Source of the DNA: Agrypnia vestita | Lineage: Eukaryota > Arthropoda > Insecta > Trichoptera > Phryganeidae | NCBI GenBank assembly: GCA_016648135.1 | Contig: JADDOH010000498.1 | Location: 310,001 to 374,000, forward strand | Length of the DNA stretch: 64,000 nt | Direction: 5' to 3' | Part shown: one piece after another, positions 22,929 through 34,512 of the stretch | Layout of the letters: every line of letters starts with the position of its first letter | Position numbering within the stretch: position 1 is the first letter of the stretch | Translations under genes and position numbers: made by a program | Notes under the pieces: generated by a model | What the model was told of the DNA's origin: nothing | The model's database searches: none | What the model saw: only the letters and a program-made list of their open reading frames with translations

Positions 22929-23400
22929 TAGGGTATGCAATCCCGAGATTAGAATTTCCAATCCCGCGGGATCCCTACGTTTCGGGATCCCGAATTCTTT
23001 TGTGTTTTTTTGTTTATAGAGCTGAATAGCAATTAACGACAATGCCTTGCATTTTTATATCAGCAATTTTAATAAAATTTTCATTATTAACCATTGCGTT
23101 AAAGTTTTTGTAGGCATTTTTCCAAGCATCAATCAGTCAATGTAGTAGAGTTAGTAGTAGTTTTTATTACTATGTTAGGTTGATAAAATGCAGCAAATAT
23201 TATTCAAAGCTATTTTCATTATTTGAATGTGACATGGACATAAGTTTAAGTACTTAGTAAAAGCTCTATAGACATATACAATTAAACATACAAAACATAA
23301 AAAATGTTGATCAATCCCGATAATCTCGTTCGATTTTTCGGTTCGGGATGGACCTCGTAAAATGCCTCGAGATCTCGCGGGATCGGGATTGCATTCCCTA
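22929..23400 (+). mobile_element. hAT MITE family 1, copy 1 (472 bp) with perfect 8-bp duplication
   Basis: Direct repeat CTCGCGAC lies at 22921-22928 and 23401-23408. The ends are inverted: TAGGGTATGCAATCCCGA and TCGGGATTGCATTCCCTA (rc TAGGGAATGCAATCCCGA). The interior is AT-rich and non-coding. Length, TAGGG ends and 8-bp duplication define a non-autonomous hAT element. Confidence 0.9.
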
Positions 23401-23524
23401 CTCGCGACAGGCTTCATAATAGAAGGATCAGGAACATTCTTCTTCGGAAACTGCTCAACTGTTATCTGACGGCGTAGCGTGAAAATATTTCAATCCTGTA
23501 GGAACACGCACGTTGAGTCTTATA

Positions 23525-24131
23525 ACGATACTACATTCACGAATACGAATATCAAGCCTACTATTCAACGAATACGAATAATTCAACAAGGTAATAAATA
23601 ATACATCACTGTCCTTTTTTTACCAAGAGATTTAATAATTAAAATTTACCACCGGCAAATTTTTGTTCAAAAAGCACATTTCTTTTATCCGTTTGTATAT
23701 TCCCAGCCGTCGAAAATAAATATAACTTTTTTCACACTTACCAGAGGTCGTGTTACTATATTTAATATGAAATTATTTTACAAGAGTTAACACTTTTACA
23801 CGAAACGGAAATAAAATGGAACGAACAATACGTATTACAAAACAAAAACTACATGAAATGAGCACCTAACCTTATTAATAACCCAACGAAACTAGATGAA
23901 ATAACAACTTGAGAACTCAACAAATCCATTCATTCAATGTTAGGGGAATCCCCGATAATAGAGTGCGTAGGTGTGTTCGGATGCACGGTGCACAGCCAAA
24001 CCGTAATTTGCGTTGCGTTCAGTTATAAATAATTTGTTTTTAATATTCGCGATGATATTCGGCGAATACGAATGTTCTGTAAATATCTACTATTCAGCGA
24101 ATACGTATATTCGTATTCGTTGCATTCCTAC
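23525..24131 (-). mobile_element. hAT-like MITE family 3, copy 1 (approximate bounds)
   Basis: About 600 bp aligned in inverted orientation with 32.95-33.53 kb, including TAATACGTATTGTTCGTTCC and TTTGCCGGTGGTAA (as rc). The right end CGTTGCATTCCTA resembles the other copy's CGTTGCATCACTA. The left end is degraded. Confidence 0.65.
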
Positions 24132-24415
24132 TTGTAATCCTGATATTGCTAGACGGTCTCGTGAATCAGTAGAGCACCATTGTCGCGCTGGGCTGAGAGA
24201 AGTCTTTCATTGTGAGGAATGCGTTCTCCAAGAGGTGGTTGCAGATGTCGGCCACGTCTGTCTCGCTAAGAGCAAATACGATGAATGTGAAGAATCGGTT
24301 TATAATCAGTATTTTCAGAAGGTCTCTAAAAAATACATTTTTGCAAAGACGCGTAAGGGTATTTTGCAGAGCTCCGGGTATGACCTGTCTCTTGTGAATA
24401 ATGAATTTTAATGTA

Positions 24416-25698
24416 TTAGGTCCTTACATATGAATTTGGCGTTTAGTATGGGAGGAACATAAAGCCGATTTTTTTTATTATAATATATTTATTTAATCAA
24501 AGTATGTACCATTGCTATCTATGCACTTTTGCCATCTCATAGGTAGTTCATCGATCCCTTTACTAAAAAAACCATTCGGACGGGAATCAATAAAATCTTT
24601 GAAGGCGGTTTGGACTGCCCCATCGGAGTTGAATTTTTTCCTTTGCAAGAAGTTATCCAAATTTCGAAAAATATGTTAATCTGTTGGGACAAGGTCCGGA
24701 GAGTACGGTGGATGTCTTAGACATTCCAATTGAAGCTCCTCTAATTTGGTAGCCGTCTGTTGTGCAGTGTGTGGTCTAGCGTTATCATGAAGCAGCAGTG
24801 GCCTAGAGCGATTAACCAGCCTCGGTTGTTTAGCAGCTAGCTTTTCCATCATGGTTTGCAGTTGCTGACAATAGACATCTGCCGTAATCGTCTGGCCAGA
24901 TTTAAGAAAGCTGTAGTGAACGACACCAGCACTAGTCCACCAAACGCTCACAAGTAACTTTTTTGGAGTCAATTTTCGCTTGGGGCATGGTTTGGCTGGT
25001 TCGGCAGGGTTCAGCCATTGCGATGAGCGCTTCCGATTATCGTACAGGATCCACTTTTCATCACAGGTAATGATTCGATTTAAAATCCCTTCATTATTGT
25101 GCCGGTTGAGTAATGCAACGCAGCAGTCAACGCGCGTTTGTTGATTTGCTTCACTCAATTCGTGAGGTACCCACCTTTCAAGCTTTTTCACCTTACCAAT
25201 TTGCTTCAAGTGGATTAAAACAGTTTTATCACTAACACCGCAGCCTGCAGCTAACTCGGATGTGGTTTGCGATGGATCCGCTTCCACAATAGCCTTCAAT
25301 TCTTCATTATCAACTTTGGTCTCCGGCCGTCCACGGGGCTTGTTCTGCAGGTCGAAATTTCCAGAACGAAAACGTTGGAACCAAAAACGCACTGTGTTTT
25401 CTTTTGCGGCACCGTCGCCATACACATCATTAATCCTTCGAGCCGTTTCTGCAGCACTGGTGCCACGGTGGAACTCGTACTCGTAAATAACGCGATATTT
25501 CAAGTTTTTCACTTTGTAAACTGAGTGACGCAAAGAAAAACAATTGAGGAAAAAACAAATGAATTATAATTTTCAAAACACAAATACATGAGTAAATAGC
25601 TGTATAAATTTGGATTTGGAATTCCTAACCAAAGAGAAGATATTTGAGATCAAATTTGCCAGTACGGCAAAACGCCAATTTCATATGTAAGGACCTAA
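24416..25698 (-). mobile_element. mariner element copy B (DD34D), full length, 1283 bp
   Basis: This complete-length element is flanked by TA on each side. Its terminal repeats match those of copy A (TTAGGTCCTTACATATGAA, one mismatch between its own two ends in the first 29 bp). It encodes an almost complete transposase on the minus strand. Size and structure are typical for mariner. Confidence 0.95.
24676..25512 (-). pseudogene. Mariner transposase pseudogene (copy B)
   Basis: The frame runs from the expected start through the two DNA-binding helix-turn-helix regions, the linker WVPHELSEANQ, the first catalytic Asp in ITCDEKWILYDN, the second in LLHDNARPHTA and the third in YSPDLVPTD. The expected initiator ATG is GTG here (25510-25512). 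Directly after the third Asp the Tyr codon TAC has become TAA (24676-24678), which cuts off the C-terminus; the remaining coding sequence is still present downstream. So two point mutations, not deletions, inactivate an otherwise intact gene. Subfamily is not certain from memory. Confidence 0.92.
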
Positions 25699-25764
25699 TA
25701 TATTTTAAATCGACAAGTTCAAAACATCGTTGAATTTGTCATTGTGTGAACTAACTAATTAACT

Positions 25765-26235
25765 AACTGACCATCACACCGTTTCCCCGAAGGGATAAGC
25801 AGAGAGGATTGAACGCCAAACTCTTCTATCCTGTTACACCACTTTTGCTTCGGCCACATTCATACAAGTTCTACGGTTGTTGCGGCCATCCTCAAGTACT
25901 TGTAGTATCTGATCATGCCAGGTCTTTCGCGGACGCCCTCTATTCCTGTCGCCTTCAACACTCGCCTCATATATTTTCTTAACAATCCTTTCCTCGTCCA
26001 TACGTTTCACATGGCCAAATCATCTCAGCACTGCTTTCTTTATTCTATCTACCACACTACAGCCAGCATTGCATTCACGTCTAATTTGTTCATTCCTCAC
26101 TCTATCGGCCATATATTTTCCACACAAGCGTCTTAGTGACCGCATTTCCACCATTCAGTCTACTTTCATTCCTCTTTTGTCAATTTCAGGCTTCACTTCC
26201 ATACATCAGAGTTGGCATTAGCACGCCATTATGTC
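25765..26235 (-). pseudogene. LINE 3' end (GHV..RM family), longest fragment
   Basis: Minus-strand reading gives LMPTLMYGSEA, then RVRNEQIRRECNAGCSVVDR, FGHVKRMDEERIVKKIYEA and RGRPRKTWHDQILQVLEDG, the C-terminal domain of R1/RTE-type polymerases, with stops and frame changes. It ends with a short conserved 3' UTR (gcagagaggattgaacgcc on the plus strand). Confidence 0.85.
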
Positions 26236-26319
26236 ATTGTGTGACCCTTTTTAATTTAATTTCCGCTCGTTAGTTGTAATGATAAAATAAATGATGTACT
26301 TTATGTACGTATAGCGTTC

Positions 26320-26384
26320 GAATGAATGTGAGAAATAAAACAAGTGTTTTGGTAACACTTGTTTTATTTCACACTTCATTCATT
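26320..26384. repeat. 65-base hairpin
   Basis: GAAATAAAACAAGTGTT pairs perfectly over 17 bases with AACACTTGTTTTATTTC around TTGGT, and the outer GAATGAATGTG arms pair partly. No element ends seen. Confidence 0.6.
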
Positions 26385-26947
26385 AATCACAATTCGTTAC
26401 CCTGTGTGCTAATTTATGGACAGCATTGGAGCGAAGATCAGATACGGTACGCGTTATACGAGATGCATAAAACAGGCGAGTTGGACAGTCACACGCGGAG
26501 TTGATTGCATTTAAAGTAAACAATAATTAGAAATAGTAATAATTTTTAATTCTCGCGAATCTGGAACTTGGTTTTGATCGAGAAGTGATAGATTAAGTGA
26601 CCGGAGCTAGGCTCACGTTCATCATCGTCTTCATCCCCTTGTCCCGGTAGGGTCGGGGGCCCAAAGACTCGACAAGATGCTTCCATATTCCCCCTGTCTT
26701 CCGCTGTTTCCGTATACGTTAACGGTCGGCGCAGATCTGCGCTCCCTAGACACGTATGCGAATTCGGCCTATTTTATCTGTGTTTATAGGTTTTTAAAGC
26801 TTATCATTGGTTATATTTCAAGTTTTTGAATGAATGAACGAGTTTTATTTGTGAAGTAACCTCATTAGCCGCGCAAACCTGACAAATCATTCCAAATGTC
26901 GTCTTCGAACCGCGCATTAATTGTGTTATTTATCTGTTAAATATTAA

Positions 26948-27503
26948 TTATGGGTTAGTTCCATAAAAACTAAGTTTTTATTTTACTCCCTTTCTTTGTA
27001 AATTAAGTTTACCATTATGTAATTAAATAATTGATTGACTGAAAATGAAACATGTCTAGACAAATATCTATGTCAGAAATCTCTAAAAATATCTCTTTAT
27101 TATTTGATTTCTTCCCAAAAAACCGAAGTGTGCTATCGTCTGTGAACCAATTGTCATAAATTTTCGAAATTCGTAGTGAAGTACGTATTATACTTACCGA
27201 CGGAGTAATTCAAATTTTAAATATTCCGTGACGTTATCGGGCCGCCGTTGGTAGTAATCAAACTTTTGTAATGATTCCAATTTGAAAAAACCATTAAAAT
27301 TTCCAAAAATCCAAAATTATACTATAATTTTTATTTTTTTTAACAAAAATTTGATAGATCTTCTTGATCGTTGCCACGAGTCTACTCGCAAAGTTTCAGC
27401 TCGATTGGATCACGGGAAAAGGGTTAAAAATCGATCCAAAGTTTTTTCGTCAAGCAAACAAGCAAGCAGACGCCACGAGTTAAAAGAAAGGAAGTAAAAA
27501 GTA
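26948..27503 (+). repeat. 'Actccctttc' repeat family copy
   Basis: Same order as the 36 kb copy: GGGTTAG..CCATAAAAAC, TACTCCCTTTCTTTG, the long AT-rich middle, the GATCTTCTTGATCGTTGCCA core, and CACGAGTTAAAAGAAAGGAA at the end. Short open frames across it are chance translations shared by all copies. Confidence 0.75.
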
Positions 27504-27839
27504 TTATTTTTAAATAAAAAAGTGTTAAAATTAAATATTTTTATATTCTATATATTTTTATATTCTTATATTTTATATAAAACGAAAATATTGAAATTCA
27601 ATATCTTTAGTATTATTCTTTTCATGGTTTTATTCGTTAAACATGTGCGTACATTTTTGATAGTAAATTTCGTTACTTATTTTCATAATTAATTAATAAG
27701 TAATTATTGTACCAGTAATTATTGAAGTCTGTATATTGAGAAACCAGAAACTGCAACTTCTTAGCGATTATTATTGATTTTTCATTAATATAACCATCAC
27801 AAAAAAGTGTCTAAAAAACAGCAATCGTGCGCGAAATTG

Positions 27840-28085
27840 CGCGGCATCCGACCGGTTAAATCAAGTCCAGACTTTTTTGTTGTCTTACCCAGATTAATCT
27901 GGGGCGACCCTCCGATCGTTTTCCTTTCGGGTTTGCCAAGGGCTCAAGTACCAAGAAGCATCCTACTTTTCGGTACTCGCTCCTCTGGCATTCTTAGCAC
28001 ATGTCCAAGCCACCTCATTCATATCACATATGTAGGAGTAGGAGCTCCATGTCTCATGTCGCCACATGTCCTTACTTCAGGCTTA
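27840..28085 (-). pseudogene. Second LINE family C-terminus (LGHVLRMPEERVPK)
   Basis: Minus-strand reading: LRWLGHVLRMPEERVPKSRM followed by GKPERKTIGGSPQINLG. Same domain as the GHV..RM family but clearly a different lineage. Confidence 0.7.
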
Positions 28086-28861
28086 TGTTCAAATTGTTTT
28101 CAGACGGTTGTAAAATTCAAAGCTAAAAAGCCACTCATTAATTTATTGAAAATTATCGACTTATCGAGCGAGTAGGTCACTCGACGGGACGTCCAGCCGC
28201 AGGATAATTGGTGTTCCGCAATTGAGCAGTTGCAGCCCGCGGACGTTTCCCAAGGGTCTCCAGTTACTCCGCGGAGCGGTGAAGCTGAACTGGCACCAGG
28301 TCGGCTTACAGCTCCCACGGAGTCCCGCTGACCAGTGCCAGTACAAAGCTTCTGTTTGTGATACCTACTACCAGTTCACTTGGCACTCCGTGTGTCACGA
28401 TGCGATTAGATCGGCATGATTCATACTATTGCTTTATCCTCGTTTTGTATACATTCCCGTAAGACTTTTCCTCGGCCCTGTGTCGACTCGGAACATGGAC
28501 CCCGAGAAGGAAATGTGCAAGTTTGTACAGCTCCATAATTACACGCGAGACTGACAAACGATGCCTTTCTTTGCGTATTGCGTACTGAAGGAGGGTTTTT
28601 TGGGAATGTTGATGCTAGTTGCAGTAGCGGGACATGTTGATTCCTGAAGGAATGTAGTGTATTTTCCTCCTAGTTAGTGATGTGCATAATGTGTTTCCAA
28701 GCAAAGTAAACTTTTTTTCAACGTACTTTAAAATTGCGGGATGTTAAATGTCCTCATCGCCCAATATTCACTTTCGTTAATATCAATATTAGCAGTCGCA
28801 TCCTATACGTGAAAAATCACGGGATTTTGGAGGTGAAAATACGTGAATAGAAAACCATTTT
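28086..28861. other. GC-richer unexplained stretch
   Basis: 28.18-28.40 kb has balanced composition and an open frame beginning VTRRDVQPQDNWCSAIEQLQ that stops after about 50 codons. It has no start, no clear splice sites and no family I know. It may be repeat-derived. Confidence 0.3.
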
Positions 28862-29190
28862 TACTCCCTTTCTTTTAACTCGTAGCGTCTGCGGTTTGTT
28901 GTCTGCCGGAAAAACTTTGGATCGATTTTTAACCCTTTTCCCGTGATACAATCGAGCTGAAACATTGCAGGCAGACTCGTGGCGACGATAAAAATGATCT
29001 GACAAATCTTCGTTGAATTTTTAAAATAATTATAGTAATAGTAATAATTTTTCAAAATATTAATGGTTTTTTCAAATTGAAATCAATACAATTGAGTAAT
29101 GACCCCGATGCATGCAGCAGGCACGAAGCCTGATTCAATGAGAAAGGGAGTATAATATAAACTTGGTTTTTATGGGTTAGTTTTTTTAAA
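28862..29190 (-). repeat. 'Actccctttc' repeat family copy, internally shortened
   Basis: Minus-strand copy with both ends (CTCCCTTTCTTTTAACTCG at left, GGGAGTATAATATAAACTTG and ATGGGTTAG at right) but only about 330 bp, missing the middle part of the family. Inferred from alignment by eye. Confidence 0.7.
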
Positions 29191-29739
29191 TTGGTTTTAT
29201 TCGACTAAACCTAAGTAAAACTAAATACAATAATTTCAAAATGTGAAGACCGTGTACTTTGACAACAACTAAATGATTGTATTTATATAATATCATATTT
29301 AACGTTATAACGTATGACAATTGTTCACAACGGGTCGACGGAACTCTAAAATGTTCAAAATCACTTTTTCAATATTTTACATTATTTTCATTGTTTGCTG
29401 TTTTCTATTAAGCCTTTAACTTATAAAAATAATTCTTCTTACAAGATTTAATTTGGCCCGTTCGTCCACGCTCCGTCTGTCTGCCGCAATTACTATTATT
29501 TTAATAATGAGGTCTAATCCACCGTATTGTATAAAGCGTTTAACTTGACGTCAGCTACTAGGTACTAGTTATATAGTTAAGTGATCAGCAGAGCGGAGAG
29601 GGTTTGAAAACAAAACCAACAATCCATGTTTATTAGATTACGATTAAATCTGTCGAGCGCTGCCCGTTAGTGATAAATAAAAGCGAAACTACTCTCTACT
29701 GCGATAAAAGTAATTGAATGTAATTTGTATCTGTTGACT

Positions 29740-30672
29740 AACTAACTGACCGTCGTGGCGTTTCCCAGTGGGAGTAGGCAGAGAGGAAAGAACGCCACAT
29801 TCTTCTATCATGACACCACTTTTGTTTCGGCTACCTTCATACATCTTCTCGTGCACGCTCTACGGTTTTGAAGCTTTTTACAGGGCCATCCTCCAATATT
29901 TGTTGTTTCTGATTGTCTGATCTGACTAGCGAAGGGAAAAACTACATTTCAAAATGAAGATCACAACGCACGCACGTTCATCAGTTTGAAGACGACAAAG
30001 TGTACACTACGTTTGTAGTAAAAACTACACGAAGTGAACTAATTGTAGTATTAATGAAGTGAACCAATTGTAGTACTAATGAAGTGAACTAATTGTAGTA
30101 CTACAAAATTGTAATGACCTACAAGAAGTGCTTCTTTGAAAAGTGTGCTACTAGAAAATTTTCTAAACCATGGGAAGGGAGGGGGGGGGGGTTGTTTCGA
30201 TTTCCAAAAATTTTTCTTCATTTATCTACATCGACTTCCCAAATATTTCACATAAAAAATGTACTATTTGAAGTATGTACTTTCAATAACTTTGAAGTGT
30301 GTGTAGTTTATAGTGTGTACCACACTTCAAAAGTGTGAAGTGTACACTTCAATGTAATGTGGTACTACATTGTAGTAGTTAGTAGAGAGCGGACCATCAC
30401 TAGATCTGACGCCCCCTGTTGGTGCTTTCAACACTCGCCTAATACATTTTCTTTCTTTCTCCGCTCATACGTTCCACTTGACCAAACCAACTTCGCGATT
30501 CTTTCTTTATTCTATCTACTACGCAATACCCACTTCACATTTCATTCACTTTAAATTTGTTCAATCCTCACTCTATCTACCAAAGAGTATCCGCGCATGC
30601 ACCTTAGCGACCGAATTTCCACCGCATTTCTTTTTTGCCAAATCCAGGCTTCACTTCCATACATTCATACTG
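29740..30672 (-). pseudogene. LINE 3' end (GHV..RM family) split by hAT MITE
   Basis: 29740-29926 and 30403-30672 are adjoining parts of one LINE fragment, as in 25.77-26.23 kb. They are separated by a 476-bp MITE with an 8-bp duplication. Confidence 0.8.
29927..30402 (+). mobile_element. hAT MITE family 2, copy 1 (476 bp) inside a LINE fragment
   Basis: GATCTGAC occurs at 29919-29926 and 30403-30410, a perfect 8-bp target duplication. Ends are TAGCGAAGG and CCATCACTA. The interior is built of repeated short units such as GAAGTGAACTAATTGTAGTA. The LINE 3' fragment on the minus strand resumes directly after the second GATCTGAC, so the MITE is younger than the LINE. Confidence 0.9.
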
Positions 30673-30860
30673 AGTAGCTTGTTGGTTTGTGGTTAGGACT
30701 CTCGCCTCGTGATCCAAAGGTCGCGGGTTCCAACGTCACTCCAGACCAGCAAGTTAATCCTATTTTCATAGCACAAGCGTTTAGCTTAGTTTGAAAATAG
30801 TAAGAATGTTTATGTGACACGTATTCCGTGTTCGCATCTCTATTATAATCTCCGTTATAA
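30672..30860 (+). repeat. tRNA-derived SINE A copy
   Basis: Same head (GTGGTTAGGACTCTCGCCTC), box B GGTTCCAACGTC with changes, and the same body ending CGTGTTCGCATCTC. It directly follows the LINE 3' fragment. Confidence 0.85.
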
Positions 30861-31051
30861 ACCACTAAACTTTAGTTTATGATATATTATTAGTATATAT
30901 ACTATTTTATAAGTATTTTGAGCTAATTAAATCAATAATTTCCATCACAAATTATTGAAATGTGTCTTAGTTGCATATTCACGAAGAAGAGTTTATTTAA
31001 TTAAAATTGATATCAAAAACGAATGGCTACTTCTGAAAACACAGTGGCCAC

Positions 31052-32120
31052 TAGGGATGCTCGATGCGCACTTTTGCCGATACGATACCGATACCGGTAT
31101 TTATAAAAAAAGTATCGACGGTGCCGAACCGATGCGGACAGTGAAGATTTCAAAAGGTGTAAAAAGTTGTGGGTTTAGATTAAAAACAGACGAAATTACT
31201 TGTATAATATTTATTTAGAATGTTCACTTTATAATTAAATTTTAAGAATTGTAATATAACAACATGAAAAATTAAATTGTAACAAATTGTAACATTTCAT
31301 CGCCAGAATTCCAGTACCAATTTTCAGTCAAACGCTGTATTTAGTAGAATATTAAAAACTGGTAATGAATTTGGTGATATGGTTGACGTTTTCAATGACA
31401 GTCTAGTGAAAATAAAGTTTATATTTAAAGAGACAATATTATTTCATTACTAACTGCTGTTAACATATACATGTAATAATGTGTATTATATATTTTTTAT
31501 ACTCATATTTTAATGCTTATACCTGATACTTTCACTGCTTATACCTTTTATTGCTTTTTATACATGTACTTTATATTCATATATTTTATATTTTACTGCT
31601 TATTTACGATATTGTTTAATGTATATATTTTCTGATTTTATGTATTATTATTTTTTATGTAAAAGCTTGTAATGGGCGTAAAAAAGTAAAAAAAAAATAT
31701 TACGTTCAGATTATTATATGAGCAGCTTGTTAGTGTAGTGGTCAGGGCGCTCGCCTAGTGATCTGGCGGTCGGTGGTTCGAGCCCCATTCCAGTACACCA
31801 GCAATTTAATCCTAGTAAGAATACTGATGCGACACGTATTCCATGTTCGGAATGAAATTATGAAGGGCGGGGATTCCCCGAGCGTAAATAAATTGTGCCG
31901 CGTTTAAACGTAAACGAATAAAGCGCGAAGATGGTGCGTTTACACGTGGATTATCAATAGTGCGAAATTCAAAATGTATCGGTAGATTAATATCGCCGAT
32001 TCTGGTATATCGTAAAACCCACGATATCGCCGATATTTATTTATTTTATTTTGGAGAAAATTAATAGCAAAACAATCTTAACAAATATGAAATAATGGTA
32101 TATCGATATCGGTATCCCTA
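31052..32120. mobile_element. hAT-like element with TATCGATA-type ends, carrying a SINE
   Basis: Ends are TAGGGATGCTCGAT at left and ATCGGTATCCCTA at right, with CGATAC/GATATCG-rich subterminal sequence at both ends. Flanks GTGGCCAC and ATGGACAT agree at five of eight bases. A tRNA-type SINE is inserted at 31.72-31.87 kb. The interior is non-coding. Confidence 0.6.
31721..31870 (+). repeat. tRNA-derived SINE A copy inside a hAT-like element
   Basis: AGCAGCTTGTTAGTGTAGTG (box A), GCTCGCCTAGTGATCTGG, box B GGTTCGAGCCCC. The body is shortened but keeps GACACGTATTCCATGTTCG. Confidence 0.8.
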
Positions 32121-32467
32121 ATGGACATCTGTGCCCTTATCTGAGATTCGATAATTTTAATGTTTTACTTCTCTCGGAGATGGTGCTATATGGGTCATTT
32201 ATTTTATTCACGCGAAAAGTTAGCTTTTAACATTTGAAGGTGAAGTTCGATGCGTTCTGAGCTGGCTCGGTCGTAATACAGACTTTACATTTAATAAAAT
32301 TTGCCTAGACCGGATGTTACCAATACAGCCCATTACCAGGAATTCTCTCCAGGGAATCTATCGTCCAAATTACTCTACAAATGTTATACATATTTGATTA
32401 ATTTTTTAATAGTTTGTCAATCATAAATGTAACGAATATATTTTTAATAACTAGTTGTTATGCACAC

Positions 32468-32485
32468 ACATCTATATATACATCT

Positions 32486-32536
<51 letters not shown>

Positions 32537-32546
32537 TATATATACA
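32468..32546. repeat. (TA)n microsatellite
   Basis: About 80 bases made almost only of TA with a few interruptions. A shorter (TA)n plus T-run lies at 16622-16657. Confidence 0.9.
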
Positions 32547-32953
32547 CATTGGTAATCAAAACTAAATCCTCAGTCATGGAGAGGAACTAAGGTGTCAGAT
32601 ACTAATGAACAGTCAATTGGATTAGAAACAAACAACAAACACTTGAAATAAATAATTAATAAATATTGTCTGGGCCACGTATATAAAAAATTTACAGAGA
32701 TTAACTAAATCCGTTTATTAGGAAAGGGGGTTGGGTCACTGCCGAAAAATGGCTTCCCTCGCATATGTTTAAGACACATCAATACTTCAGTTAAGGTATT
32801 TATTCTTGCGTCATGAAATCCCCTAGTATAATTTTAAACAAAATAAAATGTATTTTTTACAGTAGACGTTGATTTTTTTTTATTTTTTTTATTTTGTTCC
32901 GAACCGAGTCTCTTGAGAAAAACGTCTTCTTGTAATAAATTATTTACTTAGTC

Positions 32954-33529
32954 TAGTGATGCAAGGAATATTAAAAACAAACTGTTTATAACTGAACGCA
33001 ACGCAAATTTTTTTTTGGTTCGGTTTGGTTTGGCTGTGCACCGTGTATCCGAACACACTTACGCACTCTATTATCGTGGATTCCCCCAACATTGATCGAA
33101 TTGATTTGTTGAGTTCTCAAGTTGTCAATTGTTTCTTGTTTCACGGCATAACATGAGTTCTTTCATCTAGTTTCGTTGGGTTATTAATAACGGTAGGTGC
33201 TCATTTCATGTAGTTTTTGTTTTGTAATACGTATTGTTCGTTCCATTTTATTTCCGTTGTGTATAAAAGTATCGACTGTTATAAAATAATTCCAAATTAT
33301 ATCTAGTAACACGACCTCTTGTAAGCGTGAAAAAAGTGATATTTATTTTCGACCGCTGTGAATATACAAACGGATAAGAAATGTTGTACTTTTTGAACAA
33401 AAATTTGCCGGTGGTAATTTTTATAAAATTATTAAATCTCTTAGTAAAAAAGAACATTAGGGTATTATTTATTGCCTTGTTGAATTATTCGTATTCTTTT
33501 TTGTGAAAGTAGTATTCGTTGCATCACTA
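32954..33529 (+). mobile_element. hAT-like MITE family 3, copy 2 (576 bp)
   Basis: Inverted ends TAGTGATGCAAGGAATA and TATTCGTTGCATCACTA. The interior matches 23.5-24.13 kb on the opposite strand. Flanking 8-mers ACTTAGTC and ACTGACAC are only partly alike. Non-coding. Confidence 0.7.
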
Positions 33530-34512
33530 ACTGACACTTTATACTTTTTAAGAGTATTTATTCTGAACTTTTCATAATTGTTTCAAAATTAACGAGCTCG
33601 CAGTATTTTTTTCAAAACAAGTCAAAAGTATTGAAACCATTTGTGTGCACAAAAATTTAGGTTAGTTCATATCTATATATTTCGGTGGCCTGTGGTCACG
33701 ACAGACCGGCATTGTCACATGCTCGTACTAGCAGAAATCCTGCCTATTGTTCCGTCGTGAATTACCACGTTTGCGTTGGTATTTCAAAAATGACATTGGT
33801 CTTTCCGCAATTCTTACATTTTAAGCATTTCCGGTCGAACGATCATTGAAAGACGTCAATTTAGGTCATCGATGCCACAGATAAGAGAAGGTTGAATAGA
33901 AAAAATTTAAACGACTCCATTATTTCGGTGTTTTTTTACACCGGCAATAAGAACTACGTACCTCTACATGGGATAAAGTAATGTATATATTTATGTGATC
34001 CTATTACATATTTTTATGTAATCCTGAATAATGCTTCTGTAAACTTTTGTGTTTTAAAAATTATAAGCATTTACAAACAAATCTACACTCTGTGACGGTC
34101 TTTTCACTCCTGTTGCTACAAATCTTTATTTTTCTTAATTTTTTTTTTATTATTATGTAATCCTGATTAATGCTTCTGTAAACTTTTGTTCAAAATTCAA
34201 AGCCAACTGCTGCAGCTTGGAAGAAAATGTAACTTTTTGACCAAACCAAGTATTCAAAATCAATACTGTGCCCAGTTTTAACTGACTGTTTTTTTATTTT
34301 TTAAAATATTTTTCTGATAACTGTAATGACTTGGTCTATCGCCGGATTTCGGTTTGACCTCGAGATACGGGACACCCTGTATATGTACGTATGTAAAGGT
34401 TTTGCAATAAGAACGATACGACATTCTCACTCTAGAATCAATCATTAGGGTCATTGATGACCTGTTGACGGCGTGCTTGTTAAAAAATAAATTAAAAGAA
34501 AACAGATGCAAC

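Noticed and set aside
24013..24411. 132-codon frame reading RSRESVEHHCRAGLREVFHC
   Set aside because: It starts inside a hAT-like MITE and ends at the mariner border; no family recognised and no independent start.
27282..27497. Frame reading VSARLDHGKRVKNRSKVF, recurring at 28.8 and 58.0 kb
   Set aside because: The recurrence follows a non-coding repeat family; frames differ in ends and start codons between copies.
31721..31795. Possible functional tRNA gene
   Set aside because: Boxes A and B are good but the acceptor strands do not pair and the same head recurs with a common SINE body.
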